Source: Hippophae tibetana
Taxonomy: Eukaryota > Streptophyta > Magnoliopsida > Rosales > Elaeagnaceae
Assembly (NCBI GenBank): GCA_037013495.1
Contig: CM072802.1
Location: 43,438,501-43,502,500 of the forward strand
Length of the DNA stretch: 64,000 bases
Reading direction: 5' to 3'
The first letter of the stretch is position 1. Each line of letters opens with the position of its first letter. The notes under the pieces were generated by a model. That model had not been told where the DNA came from, did not search any database, and saw nothing but the letters and a program-made list of their open reading frames with translations. The translations under genes and the position numbers were made by a program. Shown one piece after another: positions 1 through 11,403 of this stretch.

Positions 1-256
1 ATTAGCCTTGTCAACCAATGAAAGAAATGTTAGCTATGGTCAAGGCTATTAAGGTATGGCGACCCTACCTGCTAGGCAAACCCTTCACCGTAAGGACTGA
101 TCAAAGAAGCCTTAAATATTTGCTAGAATAGAGAATAACCACCCCTGCTCAAGCACGTTGGTTGCCTAAACTTATAGGTTACGACTATGTGATTGAGTAT
201 AAAAAAGGAACTGAGAACCGTGGACCTAACTCATTGTCCAGAGTAGTAGAATTTTA
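1..256 (+). pseudogene. Ty3/gypsy RNase H fragment
   Basis: The translation in this stretch matches the RNase H end of a Ty3/gypsy polymerase: a region with TDQRSLKYLLE, then TPAQARWLPKL, then DYVIEYKKGTEN and the usual end of the domain. In the family this domain degrades the RNA strand of the RNA/DNA hybrid during reverse transcription. It is cut by the window edge on the left. An in-frame TAG follows LLE near 127-129 and another stop lies at about 254-256, so it is not functional. It continues into the integrase relic downstream in the usual Ty3/gypsy order. Confidence 0.85.
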
Positions 257-439
257 GTACCTATCCGTCTCGCAACCTCTAGCAGATTGGTGGCCAACAC
301 TCCAGCAAGAAGTTCAACAAGACCTTTCTTATGATAAGTTGGAAGGTTCAGCAGCAGCCACAGGTAATTCACACATCCACTATCGAAATGGGGTTTGCTA
401 CAAAAGAAACATGGTTTTCCTAATCTCCCAATCAACCTT

Positions 440-1181
440 GATACCTAAAATATTGATGGAATAACATTCCTCACCTATTGGAGGACATTTTGGTTTTCAG
501 AAAACACTGACTAGAGTAAGGTAGAATTTTTGTTGGACAAACATGCAACAGAAAATAAAGAAATACCTTCGAGAATGCGACACATATCATCGGTTCAAAA
601 GTGATTGTATGACACCTGTAAGATTGTTACAACCCCTACTAATTCCCACAAAGATATGGTCTGATATCTCAATGGATTTCATTGAAGGAGTTCCTCTTTC
701 TAAAGGCCATACCGTGATTATGGTGGTAGTAGACCGATTGACCAAATATGCACACTTCATTGCTATGAAGCATCCTTTTACTGCCCTAGGTGTTGCCAAA
801 ATATTTGTGTCTAATGTAGTTCGACTACATGGCATTCCTACTTCCATAGTAAGTGATCGAGATAAAGTCTTCATAACCTCTTTTTGGAGGGCCTTATTTC
901 AGTTGCAGGGTACACAACTATGTATGAGTTCTAGCTATCATCCCCAAACTGATGGACAGACTGAGGTGGTCAATCGAGTCTTAGAGCAATACCTGCGTTG
1001 CTTTGCTGGTGATTAGCCAAAACTATGGGTAGAATGAATACCTTGGGCAGAATTCAACTACAACACCTCAATACACTCATCCACCAAAACTACTCTATTT
1101 GAAGCTGTTTATGGAATCCTTCCTCCCTATTTAGTAGCTTACATTCCTGGCACCTCCAACATCCAAACTGTAGATGAATGC
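440..1181 (+). pseudogene. Ty3/gypsy integrase core, decayed
   Basis: This is the integrase that joins element cDNA to chromosomal DNA. The HHCC zinc-binding region is recognisable (PIGGHFGFQKTL, then RECDTYHRFK), but the second cysteine of the CxxC pair reads as tyrosine. The catalytic core follows: MDFIEGVP with the first Asp, VVDRLTKYAHF, IVSDRDKVF with the second Asp, and PQTDGQTEVVNRVLEQYLRC with the Glu. All three DDE residues remain. In-frame stops occur near 461, 523, 1015 and 1036; the one at 1015 is where the family has Trp (DWPK), so TGG changed to TAG. The relic is continuous with the RNase H fragment upstream and the chromodomain fragment downstream. Confidence 0.88.
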
Positions 1182-1690
1182 TTGCGTGATCGAGACACCA
1201 TTCTTAGAGAACTTCGTCACAACCTTACACAAGCTCAAAATCGGATGAAGTGCCGAGCAGATCAACATAGACGGGAAGTCACCTTCCTGGAAGGGGACTA
1301 TGTGTATCTCAAGCTACAACCTTGCAGACAAACTTTAGTTGCATTCCGCTCAAACATGAAGCTTGCCCCTCGATTATTTGGACCCTACCAGATCAAGGAA
1401 AGGATTGGCTCTGTAGCCTACCGATTGGCCCTACCCCCAGAGTCTCAGATACATGATGTGTTTCACGTCAGTTTATTAAGGAAGTATGTTGGAACCTCAG
1501 TACCTATCAACCATTAACTACCACCCACAATTGAAAACTCAATAATTATGCCACAACCTGAAACTATCTTAGATCGTCGAGTGATTCAAAAAGGAAGGTA
1601 CCGATGGAAGACAAAGATTCTGATCAAATGGGTGGGAACTGCAAGCACCGAAGCTACTTGGGAAAATGAAAAATGATTCTCTAAAGCTTA
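1182..1690 (+). pseudogene. Ty3/gypsy integrase C-terminus with chromodomain
   Basis: The first part (about 1182-1517) is the integrase C-terminal GPY/F-type module: HRREVTFLEGDYVYLKLQP, then PRLFGPYQIKERIGSVAYRL and HDVFHVSLLRKY. After an in-frame TAA at 1515-1517, the same frame continues as ILDRRVIQKG, ILIKWVGTASTEATWENE. This is the chromodomain that marks chromoviruses (Tekay/Del/Reina group) and that in the family directs insertion to heterochromatin. A TGA near 1674 breaks the last segment. A purine-rich tract (about 1723-1737) follows and leads directly into the LTR. Confidence 0.87.
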
Positions 1691-1737
1691 CCCAGAGTTC
1701 ATCCTTGAGGACAAGGATTCTAAAAGAGAGGGAGGAA

Positions 1738-2058
1738 TGATACGAACCAAATCAGCTCCACCACTGTGAGCCATTACAGCCAACAAACCGAGTGCGCCAA
1801 CCAACCATGGACGGACGATGAAGATCAACGCAGCTCGGGCACGAGGAATAGCTGGCTCTTTCTGTTAGAATGTCAGAAAATCTGTTAGCACATTAGTGCA
1901 CAAGATTCACACAATTTCTTTGTGAATTCTCTCTGAATTGTTAGGCTATATAAAGCCACAAGAAATGAAATAAATTACGAAAGATTTTACCTGATTTTCC
2001 CTTTCTTCTTGATATCTTCTTCTCTTCGCGTTCTTCTCTGCCCTAATTTGCAACAAAA
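1738..2058 (+). repeat. 3' LTR of the chromovirus
   Basis: The LTR starts with TGATACGAACC right after the purine-rich AAAGAGAGGGAGGAA tract. A TATA-like element (GGCTATATAAAGCC) lies near 1942-1956. The end is placed at the CA of TTTGCAACA near 2058. The left boundary is well supported by the PPT. The right boundary is approximate because no second LTR copy is in the window for comparison. Confidence 0.6.
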
Positions 2059-2836
2059 TGGTGTCCAAAGATCTGTGGGTTTTTATCAAGGTGGAAATTA
2101 TAGTATTGTCTAAAAGCCACACAATTAATAAAATAAAACAACATGAAGAGAGAATGGAAATGAGTATAATGATGTATTAACTTTAATTGATTTAGAAATT
2201 ACATCATGATAATAGAAAGAGATGTAGCTCAACTATTTGTAAGGATAAATAAGGTAATGCTAATTAAGAATATTTATGTGCATGATTAATTAGTTGACTA
2301 GCTTTATTTATATATATATATTGGTCATAATAGAATACAGGGAGTAGCAAAACCGTGGAGTGTATGTAATACTTAGGACAGATAAAAAGTTGAGATATGA
2401 TTTATATATGTGTGAGAGATATTAATGTAAAAATAAAGAATACTATCAGTAATTTTGATTTTTTTTATTTGTGTGATAGTTGGGATAACAGGGCTCTCAT
2501 TTTGAGTGTTATTTTATGTTTCTAATATTATTCTTGTGATATAATATGTATTTGGCATCGAGTTAAAACTTTTGTATCAAGAAGTTATATTAATGAAATA
2601 TTAAAATGTTGGGTGTTGACTAGGAAAATTATCAAGCCACTTTAAATTTTCTTGTATTCTTGTATTCTTGCTTTATTGTTGATTTGTTTTCATTTATGTA
2701 TCCGTTTTTGTTACAATTGGTTACTTTTACGCTTTTATTGTACAACACATCAAGTATATAAGATTTCTTATCACTCTAGATTATTTTAGTTAAAATAGAC
2801 TTTCACTTCTATTCTTAGATAGGTGTAGATTTATAT
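2059..2836. other. AT-rich intergenic DNA
   Basis: No coding or transposon similarity was recognised. A short TATATATATA tract lies near 2310. The first bases after the LTR (TGGTGTCCAAAG) resemble a retroelement primer binding site; see findings. Confidence 0.4.
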
Positions 2837-3860
2837 TTATCGGTGTTTTAATAGTACCAGAATCCCATTATTGAATTTCTTAAGTATTTTGTTAACATAA
2901 TGACATTGACTTAAAATGAGACCTCTTGATATCCTCAATATCTTAATTCTTAAAATTACATCAAAAAGTCCCATGTATTTCATGTAAAACCTTGAGTTCA
3001 ACATATTCTTAGTAGATTTGATCATTACTACCCATAATTAGCATGCCATTAACATAAAGATAAAAAATGACATAGCCATCTTCAGTGTCCTTGACATACA
3101 CACTTTTGTCACATTCATTGATTTTAAGGCCATTTTTCCTCATGACATTATCAAACTTTTCATTATATTGTTTTAGTACTTGTTTTAAGCCATATAACGA
3201 TTTTACCAATTTGCATACCTTTCCTTTTTGCAATGGGCTAGAAAAACCCTTTGGTTGTTCCATAGAGGTAAAAACAATTTGACCGTAGAACGTTTTTGTC
3301 CTAACCCTTTTGCTACATTTGGGCTCAAACTCAACCTCATCTCCAACCTCTTGTTCAAGTTCTTGGACTTGACTCCCTTCATTCATAGTCTCATAAGTTC
3401 ATTTAGATGAACTTGATTCTTCTTGAAATTCACCTGAAAATACATGTCCAAATAACGATGCATTTCTTGATTCTATTACTATGTTCTCGTGTATGTCTAA
3501 GATCTTTGACTCGTGCACAAGAAAATGATAAGCACTACAATTATGTGCATATCTAATGAAGATGCAATCTATCATTTTTGGACCCATCCTCACCTTCTTA
3601 AGTATTTGTATGGTTACTTTAGCAATACATCTCTACACTTGTAAATATTTATAGGAAGGTACCCTTCCTTTAAATAATTCATATGTTGTCTTATGTTTAT
3701 TTTTTTAAGGTAACTTATTTAAAAGGTAACCTATAACTTAATAGCATTACATTCATCATTTCTTTCAAGGTATGATTCTTATGCTTAGCAATACCATTTT
3801 GTTAAGGTGAACAAGGGGCTCTAGTTTCATATATGATTCCATTTTGTACAAAAAATTCAC
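2837..3860 (-). pseudogene. Ty1/copia integrase-to-RT fragment
   Basis: Read on the minus strand, pieces of a Ty1/copia polyprotein follow in order. Near 3850-3690 there is the end of the integrase core (ETRAPCSP, then QNGIAKHKN and TLKEMMN). At 3593-3399 comes the post-integrase segment beginning MGPKMIDCIFIRYAH. At 3386-3009 is the reverse transcriptase with KVCKLVKSLYGLKQ. The YVDD box is changed to YVNG, so the polymerase site is lost. At 3025-2837 the segment KNMLNSRFYMKYMGL continues RT. Several frame changes and stops separate the pieces. No LTRs were found at the ends. Gene order fits Ty1/copia (integrase before RT). Confidence 0.85.
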
Positions 3861-4059
3861 CAAAAGGTGATTCATAATAACCAAACTAGATTTGGATGAG
3901 GATGAGGCTTCTAAGGAAGAAGATGCATTTTAAGGTATACATATAGTATTTTATACATGGGTAAGTTGGCTTCCAACTATTTGTAAAAAGAGGTTGGTGT
4001 AATTAGCATATTCTATCACCTAATTCACTAATTCATCGGTAGCTGGGGCTTTTTAGGAA

Positions 4060-5310
4060 AGGAAACGACATATGGTAAAATTACAAGTTAAATTTTATAG
4101 AATCCAAAATTACCACCAAAGTAAGACCTATCCAAATGAACCAAAGACACAGATATATGCAAAAAGGAGATAGACGATCTTCTAAAGAAGAAATTAACTT
4201 ATAAGAGCAACTATCCTTGGTTCTGCCAACATTTTTCGTAGAAAACACAACTGAACTTGAAAGAGGAGTTCCAAGATTGGTAATACGGTGGATTAGATAT
4301 TTGATTCCCAATAAGGACTTATTAAATCATCATTACATGGTGGTAGTCTTTTCTAAGTTTGACCTTAAAAGTGGGTATTGGAAAATACTAATTGCCCTAG
4401 AAAAATTGGTATAAAATCACTTTTACTGTTCCTTTAGGATATTATGAGTGAAATGTTATGCCATTTGGGCTTCAAAATTCCTCTTCAAAATTCCAAAAAA
4501 TTATGAATGAGATATTTAATCCTTACATGGGTTTTACTATTGTTTATATTGATGACGTGTTGGTATACTCAAATTCTATAGATCAATATTGGAAACATTT
4601 AAATATGTTTTTTAAAATCATTAAAGAAGCAAGATTAGTAGTCTCTACTAGGATAATAGAAATTTTCCAAACTCAGGTTCATTTTTTAGGGCATAATATT
4701 GCTAAGGGTTAATAACCCTAATTGACTGTCCCATTGTATTTGTTGAGAAATTTTTGATGAAATTAAGGATAAAAAACAATCACAGAGGTTTTTGAGTAGT
4801 CTTAATTATTTATCAGATTTTAACAAGAATCTCCATCAAGATGCCAAGCCCATATACGAAAGGCTAAAGAGAAACCCACTAGAATATGACCCAGCTTGTA
4901 CTAAAGCAATCCAATGCATAAAGCTAAGAGCTAAAGAGCGCATGTTCTTATCCTTACCTCATCCTAATGCATTCAAAATAGTGGAAACCATTGCATCAGA
5001 GATAGGGTTTGGAGGATTACTCAAGCAGTGTTTGTCTATTTAAAAGACCCTTGTGCATTTTATTTCAAGCGCTTGGAAACCAACCCAAAAGAATTATTCT
5101 ACAATAAAGAAATAAATTTTAGCTATAATTCTTTACATTTACAAATTTCAAGAGGTAACCAATTTTTTTTTATTAAGATCAAATGGAAAATCTATTAAAG
5201 AAGTCCTTGAAAAGGACATAAAATACCTATCCTTTAAACAAATCTTTGCTAGGTGACATGCCATACTCTATATCTTTGATTTTGATAAAGAGTTCATTAT
5301 ACCTATTTGA
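4060..5310 (+). pseudogene. Endogenous pararetrovirus-like RT/RNase H relic
   Basis: The reading frames resemble the reverse transcriptase-RNase H of Caulimoviridae (florendovirus/petuvirus-like) more than LTR retrotransposons. Short recognisable pieces are VVFSKFDLKSGYW near 4340, MPFGLQNSSSKFQKIMN near 4458, and the intact polymerase box YIDDVLVYSNS near 4547, then FLGHNI and an RNase H region with FKIVETIASEIGFGGLLKQ near 4970. The copy is split by frameshifts and stops (about 4413, 4710, 5041 and more), and no coat, movement or protease region was recognised nearby. It is a dead fossil fragment. Family assignment rests on my reading of the motif context. Confidence 0.7.
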
Positions 5311-5683
5311 TGATCTTGTTCAAGAGTTGATATCAAATTTTGGGTGCAAACTTATTCCACTAGTACTAATAGGAGGTATAGAAGAAGAGGCATTACTCTT
5401 AGGAATCAACAACATGAAAACTTTGTTATAAATTATATTGTTTCCTTATCTTGACCGAGACTAACAAGAGTGGTTAGGAAAAAAAGCATCCATCTTATTC
5501 ATATTTTAAATACCTATATAATCATTAAAGACTGTTGAAGTGACTAATTCTTGAAAATTAAGAGGCATTAAAGACAAAGAAATTGTTGGAATCACTTTTT
5601 TTTATCTAGTACCAACATATGTGTTTATGGTGCTCAGACCCAATCTTGACCGAGGGCATTATTGTGCTCAATATTAGGGGGAA
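5311..5683. other. Unassigned DNA after pararetrovirus relic
   Basis: An open frame runs through 5246-5431, but beyond about 5310 it shows no recognisable domain. It may be more of the viral relic or chance. Nothing else was recognised up to the tandem duplication. Confidence 0.3.
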
Positions 5684-6212
5684 AATCTCTCGAGCCATGG
5701 TTTCGTTTCAAGTTCTAAGGATGATTAAAAGGAAACTAGAACAAGTTAATATGTTCTCCATATTAGTTTTATACACAACCTATGATTAGGGTGCATCCTT
5801 ATTATAATTTAATATGCCCAACTTCTATGCACCTTTCGGTGACCTGGGCTCTAAGGTGTAGAGTTTACTTGTTAGGATACTTATTATTCATTACCTTTCA
5901 TAGGGTGTATGCCATGATGGGGTATTAAGGGATACTCAATTCTAAGGTGGCAAAGCCCTCGAGGCATGGCTTCTTTCAAGGTCTAAGGCCAATTAAGATG
6001 CGATTAGACAAAGTTAAGTTATTATCTATATTATTTTTATCCCACATTGGATAACCTATAATTAACATTGGATAGTATATAATTAGGGTATGTTCTTATT
6101 ATAAGTCAATGTGCCCATCTTCTGTGGATCATTTAGTAGTCTTGCCCTACGGCGTAGAACTCACCTATAGGTATTCTTCTTATTCACTACTTTTCTTAGA
6201 GGTATATTCCTT
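5684..6212. repeat. Diverged tandem duplication, ~270-bp unit
   Basis: Two direct copies lie side by side: about 5684-5910 and 5954-6212. They share the same sequence of words in the same order: CTCGAGNCATGG, TTTCAAG-TCTAAGG, AATTAGGGT-TTCTTATTATAA, ATGTGCCCA-CTTCT, GGTGTAGA/GGCGTAGA, TTATTCA-TACTTTTC. They differ by many substitutions and small indels, so the duplication is old. No coding potential was seen. Confidence 0.65.
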
Positions 6213-6535
6213 ACCTGGGTACTGAATTCTTTCTTATGCTTAGCTCTTAACAATGTCGCACTAAGGGCCTTACACTTTTTCTAGTCAAGGAAAATCAGAC
6301 CCACTTATTGATTTGATTATGGACTTTATGTTTTGCCAAATATTTCAAGTGTAAACTTTGATTTGTAGAAAGAGGTAGGTATCCTAAGTGTTCTCCTTTT
6401 TTATAACAACAAACTTAAATTACAAAGTAGTTGAGAATATCCTAATAGCATAAACTAAAACATAACCAACATAGGCTATTTATTTATTAAGTCTTGCAAC
6501 AATGAAAATTGTAAAATCTTTAACTAAAAACCAAA
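6213..6535. other. Unassigned DNA
   Basis: No gene, element or repeat was recognised between the tandem duplication and the Tat-type protease relic. Confidence 0.4.
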
Positions 6536-6990
6536 CTAATGAGGTAAGCACTTTCTTGGGACATAGCACTCTCTGGCTATATTTCTCTCTTCAAGTATCA
6601 TTCTTGTTCTCATGTCGTTTGGCAACTTTAGGGCAAGGTGGTTGGTTGAAACCATCACTCTGGACCCATATAAGAAAGGCCTACTATGGATACAATTGTA
6701 AAAGGATAGGTAGTCCATAATAAGGAAGTCTACCATGATTACTCCTGTGTTAGTGCTCTATCCAATTGTGAATGGTTAGGTCACACTAACTTCTAGGATG
6801 GTTGGGAGTCCAAATAACCCTACCAAAGGGGTAGTAAATGGCTTGAGAGGATAAGAGAACCTTATTTCTTCCAAGCCTTAAAGAGTAGAACATCGGTAGA
6901 GCTATCATTATCTATTAGTAGCCAATGCAAAGTTATGTTGGCCACCTAAAAGGTGACTACCAAGGTATGTGAGGACGAATCAACCTACCA
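6536..6990 (-). pseudogene. Tat-type Ty3/gypsy protease-region relic
   Basis: The minus-strand translation aligns in order with the segment around the aspartic protease of Tat/Retand-type Ty3/gypsy polyproteins: TTPLVGLFGLP, then VIMVDFLIMDYLSFYNCI, SRPFLYG, VVSTNHLALKLP-like text and RNIARECYV. The catalytic DTG/DSG triad is not recognisable in the upstream part, which carries several stops. In an intact element the protease frees gag and pol proteins. The related gag piece lies upstream on the same strand (8060-9560), separated by an LTR-like block that appears to have inserted between them. Confidence 0.65.
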
Positions 6991-7029
6991 AGGCATCTAT
7001 GTGATTATGGATAAACCAATAGAGAATTT

Positions 7030-8055
7030 ATGTGAATAATAAGTTGTTAACCATACTCTCTTAGAATTAATTAGGTTATTAAATATATCAATTCAGATTA
7101 TTAATTTTCTGTTTATGTATAAAAAGTTTTTTCACGAAAATCAATTTCTTTGTTAATTAAATCAATTAAAGTCTTTTAGTGAGGATCATTAATTGATAGA
7201 TTAAATTATGTTTATTTCTAGGAAAATTGAAAAAAATTTAAATCAATAATTTTAGCAGAGTCACCAATTTAAACTCTTATTCAAGGTGTCAAAATTAGAT
7301 CCTAAAACCCAACTTTCCTATTTTAAATTCACTACGAAAAATAAGCCTTAAATATATTAATCAATAATAAACTTTACAAAATTCTGGAACAAATAAATAA
7401 TCTCAACTTTTTTATAAAATAGTAACCTAAATTAATCTTCGCAAACACGGTAACGAAACTAATATCTTATAGTAATAACGAGTCAGACATGTTTTGATTT
7501 AATAAAATTGATCAGTAAATTAAAAATGGCATTTAAAAAAATACACAAAGATTAAACATTAATATATAATTGAACTAATACAAATAAGATCTACAATACT
7601 AATTAAAGATAGATGGGTGTGTCCTACTCCATAGCTGTGATCTTAATCGTTAATGCCTTCTTTGATATATAGACATCATGTTATGGCCCAACCATTCCAC
7701 CACCGTGGCTTGAGTCCCCTAAATGTTTACCTTGTATTACCCTAAACTAGTCGTGATGTAGCCCAACTTTTCCATGTTGCATCAAAGGGTGAACTTCATG
7801 CCCATTGTATTCTTGCAATGAGGAGTGCACCATGACCCAACTATTTCTTTTATCGCAGTCTGTGATGCTCAACTTTACTTTTTCTTTTCATCTCTTACAG
7901 ACTAGCTCAAACTACATGTAAGACTTACACACATTGTTTCTTTAAGCTTTTAAGGTTTCAATGAGTGCCTTAGATTTTATTCTTCATGCGTTAATCAATT
8001 TCTATTTTTGAAGCTAAAAGTACTTGAAATACCACAAAACATACTCATTATTCTC
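7030..8055 (-). repeat. Athila-like LTR copy, probably solo (block A, L1)
   Basis: This block is clearly homologous to 29060-30190: the shared words TTAGAATTAATT, AATCAATTAAAGTCTT, AGGATCATTA, CCTAACTTTC-ATTTTAAATTCA, and the U3 segment ACTATTCCACCA-C-CG-GGC. It lies between a Tat-type gag (right) and the protease of the same kind of element (left) in matching orientation, so it is best read as an LTR left in the middle of an older Tat element. Its terminal bases are eroded, and compared with block B about 170 bp are missing at the right end. Confidence 0.55.
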
Positions 8056-9560
8056 TTTTTTGCAATGAGAGAGGCATAAGTCTTTTAAATTCCATCCATA
8101 GACGAAATTTGTCTCCCCAATCTTTGTATCATCTCTTTTGTCTGGTCAAGAATTTTTATTTTCATTGCATAAGGGTTCATCCCTACCCTTATACTTCTAA
8201 TCTACCACATTTCTTTTAGAAGGCTCTTGGTTCTTTTTATTGGATATCATTTCATCCAATATGTTGGGGGAAGTCTTTGCCATATCCCTCATTGGTCTCC
8301 TTAGCATAAGGCTTGGTGCAAAGTCATAATGGCTACAAAGTATGAGCAATTTTCCATTTGTATCTATTCTGAATTAAATCGATCAAAGAAATCTTTTAAG
8401 GACTCTTCCTTTTCCCTTCTATAGGGTTAGCAGTTGTGCTAGGGTCTTTGGCCTTCTTCTATTGGATGAGAAGTGTGACAATAAATGTTTTGCATATTCC
8501 ATGAAGGAATTAATTCAAAGTACGATACAAGGCATTGACCTTGTCTATCATGGTAATTAAGAAGGCCAGACACATCACAATGTAGAAGTATACATAGAGG
8601 TCTATAAAACCCTTCAAAAACTTTGGACGTACCAAAGGGTTGTTGGTCCATCAAATGTGCCAATGTTAGGCATCTTAAGTTTATCAAAAAGTGGGATGGG
8701 TATGATCCTCGGTATGAATGGGGACTCAATAAAGACCACTAGGTTTGAAAGTTTTCCTCGATCCCACCTCTATTGGACCTCTTGTAACTATATAGTAAGT
8801 CAATCAAGGGTGGGATGAAGGACAATCAATACTTCATCTTGAAGCTATTTCCTATGATGGTTATTGGTAGTTGAGTATTCTTGGTTGATATGAATGGTTT
8901 GGATAGAGTATTCTTATCGACATGCCTCAAGATGGTCACATCGATCATGATGTATAAGAGCCTCTTAGGCTACTCTAACCAATCTAAGGAAGAAAATTTG
9001 TGTGATTGTGATCAAAAATTGAAGTTTGAATGACTCTAAATTGAATAAGTAAATAAAGTCTAGCTAGTTGCGGAACTCAAGTCTCATTACAGACAGTCTC
9101 TTTGCCACCCAAGCCTTGGATGGCTATGGGTATAGCCTAATTCACTCTAGGTATTACAGGATGTCGTAGGTATGTTTTATAAGATGATGACTAGTTTAGG
9201 AGCTAATCACTCTGGTAGGTGCTCATGGACAGCCTGGAGTGCAATTTTCATCATGTCTAAGCGGGCTTAGGCTTGGGCTTGCCTTGCTTTCGTAGGCCCA
9301 TTCTAGGTGGATAAGAGGTATAACACCTATATTTTTGGTAAGCTATAACAAAGTAGGAAGAAATAGTGGAAGAATGACATGTTGGTGTGCAAGCTAGACT
9401 TTTATATGACTAGACACTTATTAGGATTGGCCTATAAGGCTCTCTACTGATTGGACAGTTACTAGGCTTGGCCCATAAGGCTCTCTGTTACTAGGATAAC
9501 TCTTTGACTATCACGTAAGATGTATAAAATTACCGCAAACATAAGAGTTAGTTATAATTA
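8056..9560 (-). pseudogene. Tat-type Ty3/gypsy gag relic (copy A)
   Basis: On the minus strand this region shows a Retrotrans_gag-like core: an upstream PxFDKLKMPNIGTFDG-like piece (near 8690-8640), then a decayed middle, then FSSNRRRPKTLAQLLTL-like text near 8470-8420 and KEESLKDFFDRFNSE near 8400. Gag forms the virus-like particle around element RNA. Stops and frame changes are frequent. 9000-9560 is its leader and lacks coding similarity. A diverged second copy lies at 30210-31830 in the same orientation. Confidence 0.6.
9415..9495. repeat. Short tandem repeat in gag leader
   Basis: Two adjacent copies of about 45 bp share the words TAGG-TTGGCC-ATAAGGCTCTCT. The homologous position in copy B (about 31515-31600) also carries a local tandem pair (ACTTATTAAACTTGGCAC and ACTTACTAAACTTGGCAC), so the duplication predates the A/B duplication. 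Confidence 0.6.
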
Positions 9561-9780
9561 AAAAAATCAAGTAATGCCTTCAAACAAAGTGATTTAAGAA
9601 TATAAATATGCAAATATATTTACAAGAATAAATTTTACAATATTACTAGTTTATAATAACCAATATAATACAAAGGTATTTTAAATTTTTTACATAAATG
9701 TTTATTTTAATTACAAATGTCCATTGTCATTTGTTATTTTTCTTTTAATGAAAAGATTGTAGGTGACAAATCTTAGCTGG

Positions 9781-11370
9781 TGATATTAAAGCTTCTAAGT
9801 TTACGAATCACTTGTAAAACAATCGACGAGTATACTCCTAAGATCTTCTATTAAGGAATTGTTTTATAATATAGTTAAGAAAAACAAAAAAAAACCCAAA
9901 AACTCAAAGAAGTTATTGGATGGTTTATAGAACTATAAATTTTAAATAAAATTATATCTAAAGAAAATAAATAAAGTAAAGCAATAATTACAAAAAAGCC
10001 AAACCTTGGATGATGAATATGTATCAAATTTTAGCGAGCATAACACTTCATGGAAAGAATGAATTAAATGATTTAAATACAACTTAAATCTATCAATTTA
10101 ATTTCTTTTTAAATAAAAATCTCCAAATATCATTGTGAATTTCCAATGATAGTCAATATCAATTATTCCTCGTCCGAGGTTTAAACTGATTAATTGGTAA
10201 ACTTGAAGAAATTTATATATACCAAAATTCTCAATTGATTGATAACTTCCCTTGATCGAGCTTGAGATTAAAAATTGATAACTAAGTTAAATATATTCTT
10301 TAATTATAAATATATAAATAAAGATTTGTAACATCTTAAATTTATAGCTAATGTTATTTTTCAACCATCTAAATTAATACAAATCAATGAAATTCAAATA
10401 AAATATTATTTATTAGGCACAATTAAGCACAAATGATGTGTCTAATACTTAATTTAACTATATTTTCTTTAATCTAAAATCAAGATTTGGACCATCATTA
10501 TTTATGATTAAAGATTTGAAGAGTATAAATAAGAAATAAATCATAGCTTTTATTTATTTAAATAACAAAATTGTTCTTACAATCAGTGGAAACAAAAACT
10601 AAAATCCCATATATAGATTTAGCCAATCATAGTTAAATTTACAAAGGTAAATTCAACTATGAAAGACATCCTAGTTAAATTTACAAAAGTAAATTAAAGT
10701 ATGAAAGTCATCATATAATAAAAGGATTTAAATAATATAACAATTGAAAATACCTTTTTTATGGAAGATGATTTCAGATCACTGAAAAAGTTATCACTGG
10801 CTTCTCCAAATTCTTGGATCTTCTTCACAATTAGGAAAATATCTTTCTATATCTATATATATGAAGAAAGGTTAACCTAATTCTACAAACGAAACTAATA
10901 TGAGAATATTTGCTCAAAACTAAAGAAAATAAGAGAATTGGTGCTTATGGTATGATTTTGAGAAGAGGTTAAGGGTCTTTTATATAAGTGAGGAAAAAGG
11001 AGAGAAACAGGAAGCAAAAAATGGATTGTGAAGAGATTATCATTGTATCCTACGACATACTTTTTCCACTACCTTGGCTTGTGTCTGTTTTTTTATACAT
11101 TAAATCACGATCCGAGAAAGTCGCATCATGACACATTTTTCACCAATGCAGCCCGCATTAATATGTATTTCTCCAATTTTTTTATTTTCCCCTTACAAAC
11201 TTGGTTGGTAAATATATAAGGCTTATATGTGTTATTCTTTTATTGTTCTTGGTTGTAATTGAGTGCTTTTAGATACAATTTTTCAAGTACTTTTATTTTG
11301 AATCATTTTGAGGCTAGAAATACCTAAAAAAACAAAAGAACATACTTGTGATTGTGAAAACATATATAGA

Positions 11371-11372
<2 letters not shown>
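9781..11372 (-). repeat. Athila-like LTR copy (block A, L2)
   Basis: This is homologous along its length to 31864-33345. On the plus strand it opens with TGATATTAAAGC and the LTR-terminal sentence (TTACGAATCACTTGTAAA, GTATACTC-AAGATC). The U3 part (about 11030-11350) holds words rich in CACG/CGTG-like pairs, and a minus-strand TATA (plus TTTTATATAAGTGAGG) lies near 10978. LTRs supply promoter and polyadenylation signals to the element. The right end runs into a (TA)n tract, where the last part of the LTR and the start of the adjoining internal sequence are missing relative to block B. Confidence 0.6.

Positions 11373-11401
<29 letters not shown>
11373..11401. repeat. (TA)n microsatellite
   Basis: An uninterrupted TA run sits exactly where block A lacks about 900 bp present in block B (33345-34290), so it probably marks a deletion junction. 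Confidence 0.85.
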
Positions 11402-11403
<2 letters not shown>

